DNA of 64,000 nt, from positions 1-64,000 of the forward strand of contig NZ_JACHLN010000005.1 of the NCBI RefSeq assembly GCF_014204495.1, read 5' to 3'. Shown in pieces: positions 7,696 to 16,478 of this stretch (positions are counted from its first letter, which is position 1; each line of letters starts with the position of its first letter). This DNA is from Sphingomonas kyeonggiensis (lineage in GTDB: Bacteria > Pseudomonadota > Alphaproteobacteria > Sphingomonadales > Sphingomonadaceae). Both the position numbers and the translations under genes were made by a program. Below the pieces are notes generated by a model. It was not told the DNA's origin and ran no database searches. It saw only the letters and a program-made list of their open reading frames with translations.

Positions 7696-9177
7696 ATGCC
7701 GCCGATCACGAACATTGCCACAGAGAGCCGGATGCTCGCCTATTCGTCCGGCAATTTCGGCAAGGCCCTGGTGTTCAGCGGCGCGGATCTGACGATCCTG
7801 TTCCTGCTGACCGACGTGCTGGGGCTGAACGGCGCCCAGGCCGGCGGACTGATGCTGTTCGCAGTGCTGGGCGATCTGGTGTTCGATCTGCTCGCGGCCC
7901 GGCTCGTCCTCCATTGGCGGGCGGCGGGGCGGGGCTATCGCTGGACCATCGCCCTGGCCGCGCTGCCTTGCGGGGCGGCGTTCGGGCTGATCTACGCGAT
8001 GCCGGCGCTGGGACTGCATCGCGCCTGGATGCTTGCGGCGGCGATCCTCGTCTTCCGCGGCGCCTATGCGGTTGTCGATGTGCCGCACAATGCGCTGATG
8101 GCGCAGGTCAGCCGGGACAGCCGCGCGCGCGGACGTGTCTCGGGCTACCGGCTGTTCTTCAGCACCGCGAGCGCGCTGGCCATCGCCGCGGTGCTGACGC
8201 CCCTGGTACAGCAGGCGGGCCGGGCGCGGCATTTCGACGCACTGGCGTTCACCGGGATCGGGGCGGGCCTGGTCTTTGCCCTGACCATGCTGCTGTGCGT
8301 CTGGGCTTCGGGCCCACGCGGCGAGAGCGGCACGGCGTCCGCGCTGCGCGGCGATCGCATCGCGGTTCCGCTGCGCGACCCGATGGTGCTGGCAATGGGC
8401 GCGCTGGCCCTGCTCACCGGCTTCGCGATGCCGTGTTTCGGCCGGATGCTGATGTATCTGGGAACCTATGTCGTCGACCGGCCGGGCGCGGTCACCGTGC
8501 TGCTTGCCGCACTGACGGCCGGGCAATTCGGCGGCGTGCTCGCCTGGACCGCGCTCACCCACCGCTTCAGCAAGAGCCACCTGCTCGGTGCGGGGCATGC
8601 GGCGAGCGCGCTGGGCCTTGTCTTCTTCGCCCTGTGCATGGCGTGGCCGGCGGGACAGATTGCGGGCGCGGCGCTGATCGGCTTCGGCTTTGCGAGCGTG
8701 TTCATGCTGCCCTGGGGTCTGCTCGCCGACGCGGTCGACATCGTCGAATGGCGGCACGGCCGGCGGTTCGAGACCGGCCTGTTCGCCTATTATCTGGTCC
8801 TGGTGAAGGCTAGCGGCGCCGGGGCGACCGCGATGATCGGCTGGGTGCTGAACGCGCTCGGTTATCTTCCTGGCGCGGTCCAGCCGACCGGGGTGCGCCT
8901 GGGCATGCTCGGTCTCGGCCTCGGCGTGCCGCTTGCCGGCGCGCTGCTGGCGATGCTGCTGCTCCGGCGCTTCACGCTAGACCATGGCCGCCATGCGCGG
9001 CTGTTGCGCGCGCTGGCCTGGCGTCAGGCGGGGGAGGAGCCCGTCTCCGGATTGAACCGCGGGTTGGAGAAATCGAGCGGCGAGGGCGTCACCCTGGCAG
9101 GCGGCGCCGCGCTTTCCGCCCAGGCACGGCAGAGCATGTCGCGCAGCATCGCCGCGCCCGCGGCGGTACGCTCGTAG
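7696..9177 (+). CDS. GPH/MFS-type cation:sugar symporter
   Basis: 493 residues from ATG 7696; an in-frame TTG at 7672 is the longer option. About 12 hydrophobic segments are present. The opening LAYSSGNFGKALVFSGADLTILFLLTDVLG, split across helices 1-2, and the VPHNALMAQVSRDSRARGRVSGYR loop fit the glycoside-pentoside-hexuronide family (MelB-like). It should import a sugar or related solute across the inner membrane. Its last 50 codons run 154 bp into the 3' end of the convergent nuclease gene (9024-10001). The tail after the last helix has no obvious fold, so the stop codon may have moved. The neighbouring TonB-ROK locus suggests a joint uptake pathway. Confidence 0.85.
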   Translation: MPPITNIATESRMLAYSSGNFGKALVFSGADLTILFLLTDVLGLNGAQAGGLMLFAVLGDLVFDLLAARLVLHWRAAGRGYRWTIALAALPCGAAFGLIYAMPALGLHRAWMLAAAILVFRGAYAVVDVPHNALMAQVSRDSRARGRVSGYRLFFSTASALAIAAVLTPLVQQAGRARHFDALAFTGIGAGLVFALTMLLCVWASGPRGESGTASALRGDRIAVPLRDPMVLAMGALALLTGFAMPCFGRMLMYLGTYVVDRPGAVTVLLAALTAGQFGGVLAWTALTHRFSKSHLLGAGHAASALGLVFFALCMAWPAGQIAGAALIGFGFASVFMLPWGLLADAVDIVEWRHGRRFETGLFAYYLVLVKASGAGATAMIGWVLNALGYLPGAVQPTGVRLGMLGLGLGVPLAGALLAMLLLRRFTLDHGRHARLLRALAWRQAGEEPVSGLNRGLEKSSGEGVTLAGGAALSAQARQSMSRSIAAPAAVRS

Positions 9178-10001
9178 ACCAGCGCGCGGACGTCCTTGTC
9201 GGCCGTGTTGCTGAAGCCGTCGCGCTTCTCGAGCTTGTAGACCGTCTCCATCCGATCGCCGGACTGGTCGAGAAAGGCGAGCACCGCATCGAACATGTCG
9301 CCATGGAGATGCGCCGGCGCGCCGATCTTGGGCACGATGTCCGCCGCGGTGAGCCCCATCCCGTCGACGAAACGGCTCTCGAACCGACCATGGATGCTGC
9401 GGTCGCGGGTATAGCCGTTGGGATTGGGGCCCAGCCAACCGTCCGAGTTCGCCGAATTGTGCAGCGGCTGCGAGCCGTCGCCGATATAATGGCCGAGCCG
9501 GATCGCCTGGAACGCACAGTGCTGCTCGGGAACCGATGCGTCGCCGCCGCGGGCCTGCGCCGCGCGGATCGCCCGCATGCAGACGATCAGCCGCTCATAG
9601 GCTTCCATCGCCGCATAGGGCAGCGTGCCGGTCCAGCGGACGTTGGTACGTGCAGCGGTGGCCGGATCGCTGTCCCTGATGGTCTCGTAGTGCTTGTAGA
9701 GCGCGAGGATGAACTCGTAGCGCGATCGCGGGATCGGTTTCAGGAAGGTGAATTGCTCGCGGAACCAGCCATGGTTCGGGTCTTCCTCGATCTTCGAGAA
9801 GCCTTCCGAATCCCCGCGCCAACTGTCCGGCAGCCCGGCCGAGGCCGAGATATAATCGACATAGCGGCGCAGGAAGACCGGCCCGCTGTCGGGTATCGCC
9901 TGGATCGCCGCACGGTCGATCACCGCGTGCCCGGTGCCGCCCCAGGCATGGGCGACGGCGGGACACAGCAGGAGGACGGCGGTCAGGGCGATGCGGCGCA
10001 T
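9024..10001 (-). CDS. S1/P1-type nuclease or zinc-dependent phospholipase C family protein, exported
   Basis: 325 residues. The ATG at 10001 is preceded by AAAGG. The first 19 residues (MRRIALTAVLLLCPAVAHA) form a signal peptide, leaving WGGTGH at the mature N-terminus, where the terminal Trp and following His bind zinc in this family. HYIGDGSQPLH near residue 175 is the second signature, supplying further zinc ligands. The product is therefore a periplasmic or secreted trinuclear-zinc phosphoesterase; nucleic acid or phospholipid as substrate is not decided by sequence. It lies 11 bp after the YdcF-like gene and is the last gene of the TonB-receptor operon, so it may process a substrate before uptake. 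Confidence 0.78.
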   Translation of the reverse strand: MRRIALTAVLLLCPAVAHAWGGTGHAVIDRAAIQAIPDSGPVFLRRYVDYISASAGLPDSWRGDSEGFSKIEEDPNHGWFREQFTFLKPIPRSRYEFILALYKHYETIRDSDPATAARTNVRWTGTLPYAAMEAYERLIVCMRAIRAAQARGGDASVPEQHCAFQAIRLGHYIGDGSQPLHNSANSDGWLGPNPNGYTRDRSIHGRFESRFVDGMGLTAADIVPKIGAPAHLHGDMFDAVLAFLDQSGDRMETVYKLEKRDGFSNTADKDVRALVYERTAAGAAMLRDMLCRAWAESAAPPARVTPSPLDFSNPRFNPETGSSPA

Positions 10002-10012
10002 GACGGTACCTT

Positions 10013-11173
10013 TCAGGGATCGAGGGGATCGCGCGGATCGACGCGCTCGGACGCCGGGGACGGGCGGAACACCAGTTCGGTGGGCGACACCCGGCGCACG
10101 ACCTTGCCGGGGTGATAGCCGAGCTCGGCGGCGTTGCGCTCGGTGAACTTCGCGCTTTCGATATAGGCGCTCTGCAACGGGTTGCAGACGATCACCGTCT
10201 CAGCCTCCACCGGCGCGCCGATCCGCGCGAGCAGCCGGCTGGCGTTGCGCAGGTTGGTGGTGGTGTGGCGGGCATAGGGCTCGATGAGGATCGCTTCGGC
10301 GGGGACGCCGTAGCGCTCGATCAGCGCCTTGCGCATCTCGTCGGCCTCGGTGAACGGGGTCGCGCGCGGGTGCGCCCGACCACCGGTAACGATGATGAAG
10401 GCGATGTCGCCCTGGGCGAACCGGCGCGCGGCGAGGCGCAGGTGATATTTGCCGAACGGGCTGAGCGGTTCGCCCTCGATCTCGGGCCCGACGCCGGTGA
10501 CGATCATCGCGCTGTAGCGATAGCGGTGCCAGTCGAGCGCCTTCGCCCGCGCCGTCGCTGCGGCGTTGGCGCCGCCGGTCAGCGGTTCATGGCCGATCGC
10601 ATCGGTGCGATCGCTAACGTCGAGCAAGGCGAGCGCATAGTCGATGCTGGGATCGAGCTGCTGTGCCGATCCACCACGCGCCGTCTCGGTGATCCAGTCG
10701 GCGGCCTGAAGGCGCGTCAGGTGATCCTGTGGCGAGACCGTGCCAGGGCCATCGATCGCGGTGGCGGGTATCGCCCCCAGCGCATAGGTCCGCACGATCA
10801 TGTTGATGCCAGCGATCTCGCGATCCACCTGCGCGGTGGCGCCATCGTCCGCAGCGGGAAGGCCCGGCGCCTGCGCAACGGCGCGACGTACCGCATCGGC
10901 TTCGCGATCGCTCCAGAGCAGCGCCTGCGCGCGGCAGACGAGATCGGTCCCGCACGCGGCGCGGCGCTCCCGCCGCACGCGCAGCACATTCTCCATGCCG
11001 GGTGCCCTGGCGATCCGCTCGAGCGCCGCGGGATCGTGCCCGGCCGCGTCGAACAACGGGAAGAGCCGGGCGGACAGCGCCGCCATCACCCCGTCGCCCA
11101 CCGCCGCCTCGGCCGAAGCCGGGGCGGCGAGCACCGTCACGGCGAGCGCGGCGGCGGAGAGCAGGGCGCGCAT
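10013..11173 (-). CDS. YdcF/DUF218-family protein, exported
   Basis: 386 residues from the ATG at 11173, which overlaps the stop of the TonB receptor as ATGA. A signal peptide (MRALLSAAALAVTVLAAPASA) is evident. The C-terminal half is a DUF218 domain: IVTGVGPE, then FIIVTGGRAHPR, EADEMRKALIERYGVPAEAILIEPYARHTTTNLRNA and the Asn-rich end. DUF218 proteins are Rossmann-like and several act in envelope metabolism, but no specific reaction can be assigned. The gene sits between the receptor and the nuclease in one operon. Confidence 0.82.
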   Translation of the reverse strand: MRALLSAAALAVTVLAAPASAEAAVGDGVMAALSARLFPLFDAAGHDPAALERIARAPGMENVLRVRRERRAACGTDLVCRAQALLWSDREADAVRRAVAQAPGLPAADDGATAQVDREIAGINMIVRTYALGAIPATAIDGPGTVSPQDHLTRLQAADWITETARGGSAQQLDPSIDYALALLDVSDRTDAIGHEPLTGGANAAATARAKALDWHRYRYSAMIVTGVGPEIEGEPLSPFGKYHLRLAARRFAQGDIAFIIVTGGRAHPRATPFTEADEMRKALIERYGVPAEAILIEPYARHTTTNLRNASRLLARIGAPVEAETVIVCNPLQSAYIESAKFTERNAAELGYHPGKVVRRVSPTELVFRPSPASERVDPRDPLDP

Positions 11174-13689
11174 CACCAGCTGCGGCTGACGATGAGGCGG
11201 AAGTTCCGGCCGAACAACGGGCGGCCGTAGATCGCCTGGCTGGAGCCCTGTCCGGCGAACTGGTCGGTACGCGTGTTGCCCTCGGTCAGGCCATGGGCGT
11301 TGAACAGATTGTCCCCGACCACCTGGAAGCGCCAGGCGCCCCAGTCGAGCGACGCGCCCGCTCCGGTCGTCTGGTAGCCGGGCATCGCCGTGCGGTTGAA
11401 GAGGTCGACATAGCGGCGGCCGACCCATTCGAAACGGCCGAAGAGCGAGAGCTTCTGCGCGCCCAGATCGAAGTCGAAACTCGGACGCAGATTGCCGAAG
11501 AACTTCGCCTCGCGGATGATCTGGTTGCCGTTCACAGCACTCGGATCCGCGCCCGAGGTATTCTCGAGATTGGCATATTCCGGATTCTGCCAGGTCACCG
11601 AGCCGTCGAGCGAGAACCAGCGGACCGGCACGACCCGGCCATCGACCTCGACGCCCTTAACCGAGGCCTCGCCGATGAAGGGCAGCGTCTGGTCGTTGCG
11701 GCCGGTCAGCGGGTTGAACGCCGCGAACGAGGCGTTGAACGGGTCGAACTTGGTGTAGAAGCCAGTTGCATAGAGATAGTTCGGGCCGAAGCTGGCCTTC
11801 AGGCCGACTTCATACTGGCGCGCCTTGGTCTTGACGATCGTGGCGTTGATGCCGCTCACCACGCCCATCTGCGGCGGCACCTCCAGGTTCGAGATGCGGC
11901 CATAGGCGCCGAAATGGCCGTTCAGGTCGTAGTTGAGGCCGACCGTCCAGTTGGTCGCATTGGGCTTCAGCCGCTGGTCGAGCACCTGGCCGGTAAAGGC
12001 GCGGGTGGTGTCGTCGGCGAGCGTGGTGGCGTCGCCGAGATTCACCTGGGTGGTCGGCAGCGCGATGCCCTTGTAGCTGTAGCGCTCGGTACGGATGCCG
12101 GCATCGAGGCGCAGGCCGCGGGTGATATCCCAGGTGTCGTTCGCGTAGAAGGCGATCATCTGCGCATCGCCTTTGCCCTGGTTGAGCGTGGTGGTGTAGC
12201 GCAGCACGCCGTTCTGGGTGACCGAGCCCAGCACCTGGCCGGTCGCCGAATAGGCGACCAGATCGAGCGTGCGCGGCTGGCTGCGCACTTCGATCAGCAT
12301 GTCCTGATAGGCCTGGAGCAGCGTGTTGCCGTAGAACGAGCCGTACATGCCGACGCGCAGATCATGGGTGCCGATGCCGGTCTCGAACTTGCGGGTGACG
12401 CTGAGGTCGCCCTGCACCGAATAGAAGTCCGATTCCGAGGCGCGATACTGGCCGGACATGATCAGGCCCGACGCGGTCGAGGGATCGTAGGCCGTCGCGC
12501 CGTTGGTGCCCGCAAGGGCATAGCCGAGCCGCGTGACATTGGGACCGAAGGCAGTACGCGCGGCGGTCAGATAGCCGGCGGCGAAGGTCGTCGCATCGGC
12601 CGGATTGGTGGTTGAGTAGAATGCGTCGAAGCTCGACTTGCCCTTGGTCCCGCCGACCTTGGCGGAAACCTGCCAGCCGCTGAAGTCCGCCTCGTAATCG
12701 ATCGCCGCGTTGAAGAAGCGCATGTGGCGGCCATCGGAGAGATCGCGCTGCATGCTCTGCAGCCCGCCGGCGCCGTCGCGATACTTGATGTTGACGTTGC
12801 GCAGCGACGGCGAGTTCATCGTGCCGGTGAAATAGTCGATATAGGGATTGAGCGAGACCGCCGGGTTGCGCGGATCGTTGGTCGGGATCGGCAGATAGAA
12901 GACGTTGTGGTCGTTCACATATTCGACCGAGAGCTTGACGAAGCCGTTGGTCAGCTGGCGCTTGAGGTTGGCGCGGATCTGGCCGCCCTTGTCGCTGGCG
13001 AAGCCGGCATAGCGATAGCCGTCATGCTGACGCAGGAAGCCGCCGATCGCGAAATAGGTGTTGTCGCTGATCGGGCCCGACTGCATCGCGTCGAGCCGGT
13101 AGAGACCGGTGTCGCCCAGCGTGAGCTGCGCCTTGCCGCGCGCCTGCGGGCCGCCCGACACGGTGATGTTGTTGGCGATCGCCGCCGCGCTGCTGGCATA
13201 GATCGGCGCCGGGCCGCCACGCACGATCTCGACCCGCTCGGTCATCAGATCGTAGCGGTTCATGCCTTCGCCGGAGTTGAAGAAGACGCCGTCGATCTCG
13301 TGGTAGAGCGGCAGCCCGTCCTGCTGGAAGATCAGATAGCCGCGATCGGTCGGGATGCCGCGCACGCGGGTGATGTTCTGCACCTCGCCGCCGGTGGCCT
13401 CGACCTGGATGCCGGGGACGGTACCGAGCAGGTCGGCGAAGCTCTTCGGTGCGATCTTCTGGACGTCGGCCTGGCTGAGCGAGTTGACCGCATAGGAGAC
13501 GTCGAAGCGACGCTGCGCGCGCGCCGAGCCGGTGACGACGATGTCCGCGCCCGCATCCTCGGTGGCCTGTGCGGGGTCGGCGGCCGGCGTGTCGGCAGCC
13601 GGCGTATCGGTGGTCTGGGCGAAGGCCGGTGCGGACAGCACGCTGAGCGCGAGCACCGCGCAGCCGGCGGCGAAATTGTGCTTCTTCAT
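11173..13689 (-). CDS. TonB-dependent outer-membrane receptor
   Basis: 838 residues from the ATG at 13689, preceded by GGGGGA. A signal peptide (MKKHNFAAGCAVLALSVLSAPAFA) is followed by a linker with a doubled TPAAD repeat and the TonB box-like DIVVTGSA. The plug domain spans roughly residues 60-180 (ADLLGTVPGIQV, VRGIPTDRGY, RVEIVRGG). The 22-stranded barrel follows and ends in SRSW, the expected aromatic C-terminus. Function: active uptake of a ligand across the outer membrane, driven by TonB-ExbBD. The ROK regulator divergent to it and the GPH transporter nearby suggest a sugar-containing ligand, but the co-transcribed nuclease leaves a nucleotide or phosphoester possible. Confidence 0.93.
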   Translation of the reverse strand: MKKHNFAAGCAVLALSVLSAPAFAQTTDTPAADTPAADPAQATEDAGADIVVTGSARAQRRFDVSYAVNSLSQADVQKIAPKSFADLLGTVPGIQVEATGGEVQNITRVRGIPTDRGYLIFQQDGLPLYHEIDGVFFNSGEGMNRYDLMTERVEIVRGGPAPIYASSAAAIANNITVSGGPQARGKAQLTLGDTGLYRLDAMQSGPISDNTYFAIGGFLRQHDGYRYAGFASDKGGQIRANLKRQLTNGFVKLSVEYVNDHNVFYLPIPTNDPRNPAVSLNPYIDYFTGTMNSPSLRNVNIKYRDGAGGLQSMQRDLSDGRHMRFFNAAIDYEADFSGWQVSAKVGGTKGKSSFDAFYSTTNPADATTFAAGYLTAARTAFGPNVTRLGYALAGTNGATAYDPSTASGLIMSGQYRASESDFYSVQGDLSVTRKFETGIGTHDLRVGMYGSFYGNTLLQAYQDMLIEVRSQPRTLDLVAYSATGQVLGSVTQNGVLRYTTTLNQGKGDAQMIAFYANDTWDITRGLRLDAGIRTERYSYKGIALPTTQVNLGDATTLADDTTRAFTGQVLDQRLKPNATNWTVGLNYDLNGHFGAYGRISNLEVPPQMGVVSGINATIVKTKARQYEVGLKASFGPNYLYATGFYTKFDPFNASFAAFNPLTGRNDQTLPFIGEASVKGVEVDGRVVPVRWFSLDGSVTWQNPEYANLENTSGADPSAVNGNQIIREAKFFGNLRPSFDFDLGAQKLSLFGRFEWVGRRYVDLFNRTAMPGYQTTGAGASLDWGAWRFQVVGDNLFNAHGLTEGNTRTDQFAGQGSSQAIYGRPLFGRNFRLIVSRSW

Positions 13690-13747
13690 CGGATCGGTCC
13701 CCCGAGATTTTGTGAACTCGTGGCGCCGATGGGGGGTGGGGATGACA

Positions 13748-13775
13748 GATTTATTTATTTCTGGGAAAATAAATC
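13748..13775. promoter_or_regulatory. Palindromic operator candidate for the ROK regulator
   Basis: GATTTATTT (13748-13756) and AAATAAATC (13767-13775) are perfect 9-bp inverted arms with 10 bp between. It is an AT-rich island in GC-rich DNA, midway between the divergent TonB-receptor and ROK genes, as expected for a local repressor site. A doubled CGTGAAC follows. Confidence 0.6.
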
Positions 13776-13810
13776 GTGAACCGTGAACCGGGCTGCTATG
13801 GCCGTGGACG

Positions 13811-14944
13811 ATGAGGCATCCACCGGTCACGCTGCTCGAGGAGGAGAAGCGGCTGCTCTGGCAGCTGCGCACCCGCGGCTCGCAATCGCGATCCGCGCTG
13901 GCGGAGACTCTGCAGATCAGCAACGGCGCCATCTCCAAGCTGACCAGGACGCTGATCGGGCAGGCCCTGATCGAGGAATTGCCCGCCGAGGCGCTGGCAG
14001 GGCGCGGCCGCCCGACAGTGCCGCTGCGGATATCCCCGGCCGGGGGCTATGCCGTCGGGCTGGCGATCTATGCCGGCCTCCTGGAAATCGCGCTGGTCGA
14101 TTATGCCGGGGGGGTGGTGTCGCTCACTTCCGAGAAGATCGAGCCGATCGACCCGCATAGTTTCGCCCGCCATGTCGATCGCCGCATCCACGAACTCGCG
14201 ATCGAGCATCGCCTGCTGGGGAGCCGCCTGTACGGCGTCGGTTTCAGCGTGCCCGGCCCAGCGCTGTCGCGCGACGGCAACCGGTGGCACGTCGTCCGCA
14301 ACCTACCCGGCTGGAAGGACGCGCCGCTGCGCACGATCTTCGAGGAAGCGCTGCGGCTGCCGATCTGGATCGAGAACGACGCGACGGCGGCGGCGCTTGC
14401 CGAATATTATCTGGGCGGCCTGATCCGGCGCTGCACCACGGCGGTGGTGATCCTGCTCGGGCACGGCGTCGGGGCGGGGATCGTCCATGAAGGCCGGCTG
14501 ATGCGCGGCGAGACGGGCAGCGCCGGCGAGATCGGCATGTTCTACCCGGGCAACCAGCCGCGCCCGACGACGCTCGACCTGATCGCGACGCTGCAGGCGG
14601 CCGGATGCAAGGTCGGGTCGCTGGCGGATTTCGAGGAGGCGATCCCGGGATATGAGGCGACGATCGATCAGTGGCTGGAGCGGGCCGCCGATCAGTTGCT
14701 CCAGACGATCAATTCGGCGCTTGCCTGGTTCGATCCGGGTGCGATCAGGCTGATGAGCCCCTTGCCGTCCGCAATCATGCACGGACTCGCCGACCGGCTG
14801 AACCGCCGGGCGATCAAATGGGGCGACCATATCGCGGAGAGCGAGAAGGAGCGGTACGACATCGAGATTTCCCGGCTCGGCGGCGCCGGCTCCGCGCTGG
14901 GTGCGGCGCTGTTGCCGATTCATGCGTCGATCGCGCGAGCCTAG
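13811..14944 (+). CDS. ROK-family transcriptional regulator
   Basis: 377 residues. An N-terminal winged helix (residues about 15-65, SRSALAETLQISNGAISKLTR) is joined to a ROK sugar-kinase-like domain with the ATP/sugar motifs WIENDATAAALAEYY and GHGVGAGIVHEGRLMRGETGSAGEIG. After GEIG the sequence reads MFYPGN: the CxCGxxGC zinc motif that follows in most ROK proteins is missing. It probably still binds a sugar effector, since the ENDA and GE(I)G residues remain. Divergent from the TonB receptor, it is the likely regulator of that operon through the palindrome at 13748-13775. Confidence 0.88.
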   Translation: MRHPPVTLLEEEKRLLWQLRTRGSQSRSALAETLQISNGAISKLTRTLIGQALIEELPAEALAGRGRPTVPLRISPAGGYAVGLAIYAGLLEIALVDYAGGVVSLTSEKIEPIDPHSFARHVDRRIHELAIEHRLLGSRLYGVGFSVPGPALSRDGNRWHVVRNLPGWKDAPLRTIFEEALRLPIWIENDATAAALAEYYLGGLIRRCTTAVVILLGHGVGAGIVHEGRLMRGETGSAGEIGMFYPGNQPRPTTLDLIATLQAAGCKVGSLADFEEAIPGYEATIDQWLERAADQLLQTINSALAWFDPGAIRLMSPLPSAIMHGLADRLNRRAIKWGDHIAESEKERYDIEISRLGGAGSALGAALLPIHASIARA

Positions 14945-15278
14945 TCGAGATGCTCTGCACGACGTGAGGCGGGCAGCCACCAGGCCCTGGCGACATCATC
15001 CGCGCAGCGGCAGGAGCATTGCGCTCACCGCCAGCATCGTCGCCACAGGTTGTGAGGGCTGCTTTGCCCGGTTCCGCTATCGCAAGCTGCCAGTCCGCAG
15101 CCGGCCCACGAGTTGCCGGACCGCGTTTGGAGAAACCTGCCAGTCGGGAATGCGCCCCAGTTGCTGCCGTTCGGCCTGACTGTCGCAAATGCCGATAGCG
15201 GCCGTTCGTTCATATAGGTGTGGGAGTCCGCTATTGGGTGGTAAGCGGACATCCACAAGCGTCTCTCGACGGCCGCCC
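14945..15278. other. Gene-free stretch with dispersed repeat
   Basis: Holds the best copy of the dispersed intergenic repeat (15099-15173) and, after it, a second repeated motif with AGTCCGCTATTGGGTGG and GCGGACATCC that resembles pieces at 31470 and 56547. No gene is supported. Confidence 0.6.
15099..15173. repeat. Dispersed intergenic repeat, best-preserved copy
   Basis: Reads CCGGCCCACGAGTTGCCGG at its start and GCGCCCCAGTTGCTGCCG at its end. The first 55 bp nearly match 7471-7525. Confidence 0.7.
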
Positions 15279-15857
15279 TTAGCGGACTCCAGCCACCGGT
15301 CGGTTTGCGGTTATGTTCGGAGCTTGGCGGAATCTTTCGCCCACCCGTTCGAACCACCAGCCATCGCCATAGTCCACGTAAAATCGATCAAATCGTTCAT
15401 CGACGAAAGGTGTGGGATCTAACCGAACACCACATTGCCGTGCGAATTCTCGAAGGTCGTCAGCCAAGGCCCGCTTCCAAACGACTATCTGTTCCGACAC
15501 GGGAGCCTCGAACAAGTTGTCAGGCCTGCGGAAACGCCCGAAGTTTCCGAGACCGGGGCAGCGATCCGAGGCAATGGAATAGCCCACCGAAGGGTCCGGG
15601 AACGCTTCGAAACTAACCTCAATGCGGTCAATGCAAATATCACCATAGCGACCCCACCGGTTCCCGAACGTATGATACTCGCCTTCGCGGGGATGGGTAC
15701 AATTGCGGCTCAAAGCAGGACGGCGTTTCTCGGATGCAGAAGAGGACTGCGGCGCAACAGCCAGCACGGTGTTGGGCACGCGGTCCTGTCCCGATTGCAG
15801 GTGACCCCCGCTACCGGTGACCAACGCTCCAGCGAGTGCGAAAACAATCCTTTTCAT
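15279..15857 (-). CDS. Hypothetical exported protein
   Basis: 192 residues. MKRIVFALAGALVTGSGGH looks like a signal peptide. The mature part has Cys residues in CTHPREGEY, DICIDRIEV, SDRCPGLG and RQCGVRLD that could form two disulphides in the periplasm, and a tryptophan/tyrosine-rich end (YVDYGDGWWFERVGERF). GGAAGA precedes the ATG at about 10 bp. I do not recognise the family. It stands alone between two repeat-rich stretches, so it may be an orphan accessory gene. Confidence 0.5.
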   Translation of the reverse strand: MKRIVFALAGALVTGSGGHLQSGQDRVPNTVLAVAPQSSSASEKRRPALSRNCTHPREGEYHTFGNRWGRYGDICIDRIEVSFEAFPDPSVGYSIASDRCPGLGNFGRFRRPDNLFEAPVSEQIVVWKRALADDLREFARQCGVRLDPTPFVDERFDRFYVDYGDGWWFERVGERFRQAPNITANRPVAGVR

Positions 15858-16027
15858 CTCGGTATCTTCCCACGTGTTCCGGATGTCTGCAATTGGGGCG
15901 TTTGCCGCCTGGCCGCTTCTAGATCAGCCGCTCCACCGCCAAACGGCCGACATTGGGTGGAAAGGGGACAGGCGGCTTTCGTGCGGATACAATAGACCGC
16001 CACGAACCGATAAGCTAATGCTCTCAA

Positions 16028-16336
16028 ATGTTCACGCGAAGCGAAGCCAGTCCTTATCAGAGAGGGCAGCGGTTCATACTCGCCGTAATCCTGACCACGC
16101 CCGCGATTATGTGGGGTGTCCCAATCGCCGTAACGGCAATGGGATTCTCAACGGAAGTCGCAATCATCGCCGTGCTACCGTTAGCCTTTGTCTGGTTTGC
16201 TGTTGGAAGCCTCGGCAGTTTCATGATCGCATGCCCAAACTGCGGCAGGTCAGTTTTTCTTCGCCGGTTCATGATCAGCGCTCCCTGGCCCGCGCGCAAA
16301 TGCAGCAAATGCAGCAATGATCTGACAGCCACTTAG
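16028..16336 (+). CDS. Small membrane protein with zinc-ribbon-like tail
   Basis: 102 residues. Two hydrophobic segments (about 17-38 and 43-66) are followed by CPNCG (C69, C72) and CSKCS (C92, C95), two Cys pairs 20 residues apart as in a zinc ribbon. The ribosome site is weak. It is convergent with the chemoreceptor gene at 16479. I do not recognise a named family. Confidence 0.5.
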   Translation: MFTRSEASPYQRGQRFILAVILTTPAIMWGVPIAVTAMGFSTEVAIIAVLPLAFVWFAVGSLGSFMIACPNCGRSVFLRRFMISAPWPARKCSKCSNDLTAT

Positions 16337-16424
16337 CTGATACATCGTCCGCAACGGCGGCTTTTGGGGCGGCTCCTGTCAGGCTGCCTTTTAGCCGCCG
16401 GGAGCACAGACTTCTTTCTCGAAA

Positions 16425-16468
16425 GGTGACGGCCAGAGCGTTGGAGGGGGGATGCCCTGGCCGCCACC
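16425..16468 (-). terminator. Terminator of chemoreceptor gene (copy 1)
   Basis: GCCCTGGCCGCCACC (read on plus) pairs with GGTGACGGCCAGAGC in a 15-bp stem with two wobbles, 11 bp after the stop. The same hairpin occurs after the second copy at 54960-55002. Confidence 0.65.
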
Positions 16469-16478
16469 TTCCGGCACG

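Noticed and set aside
12724..13779. Plus-strand open frame of 351 codons opposite the TonB receptor
   Set aside because: Shadow of the receptor plug and barrel; no start signal or family motif.
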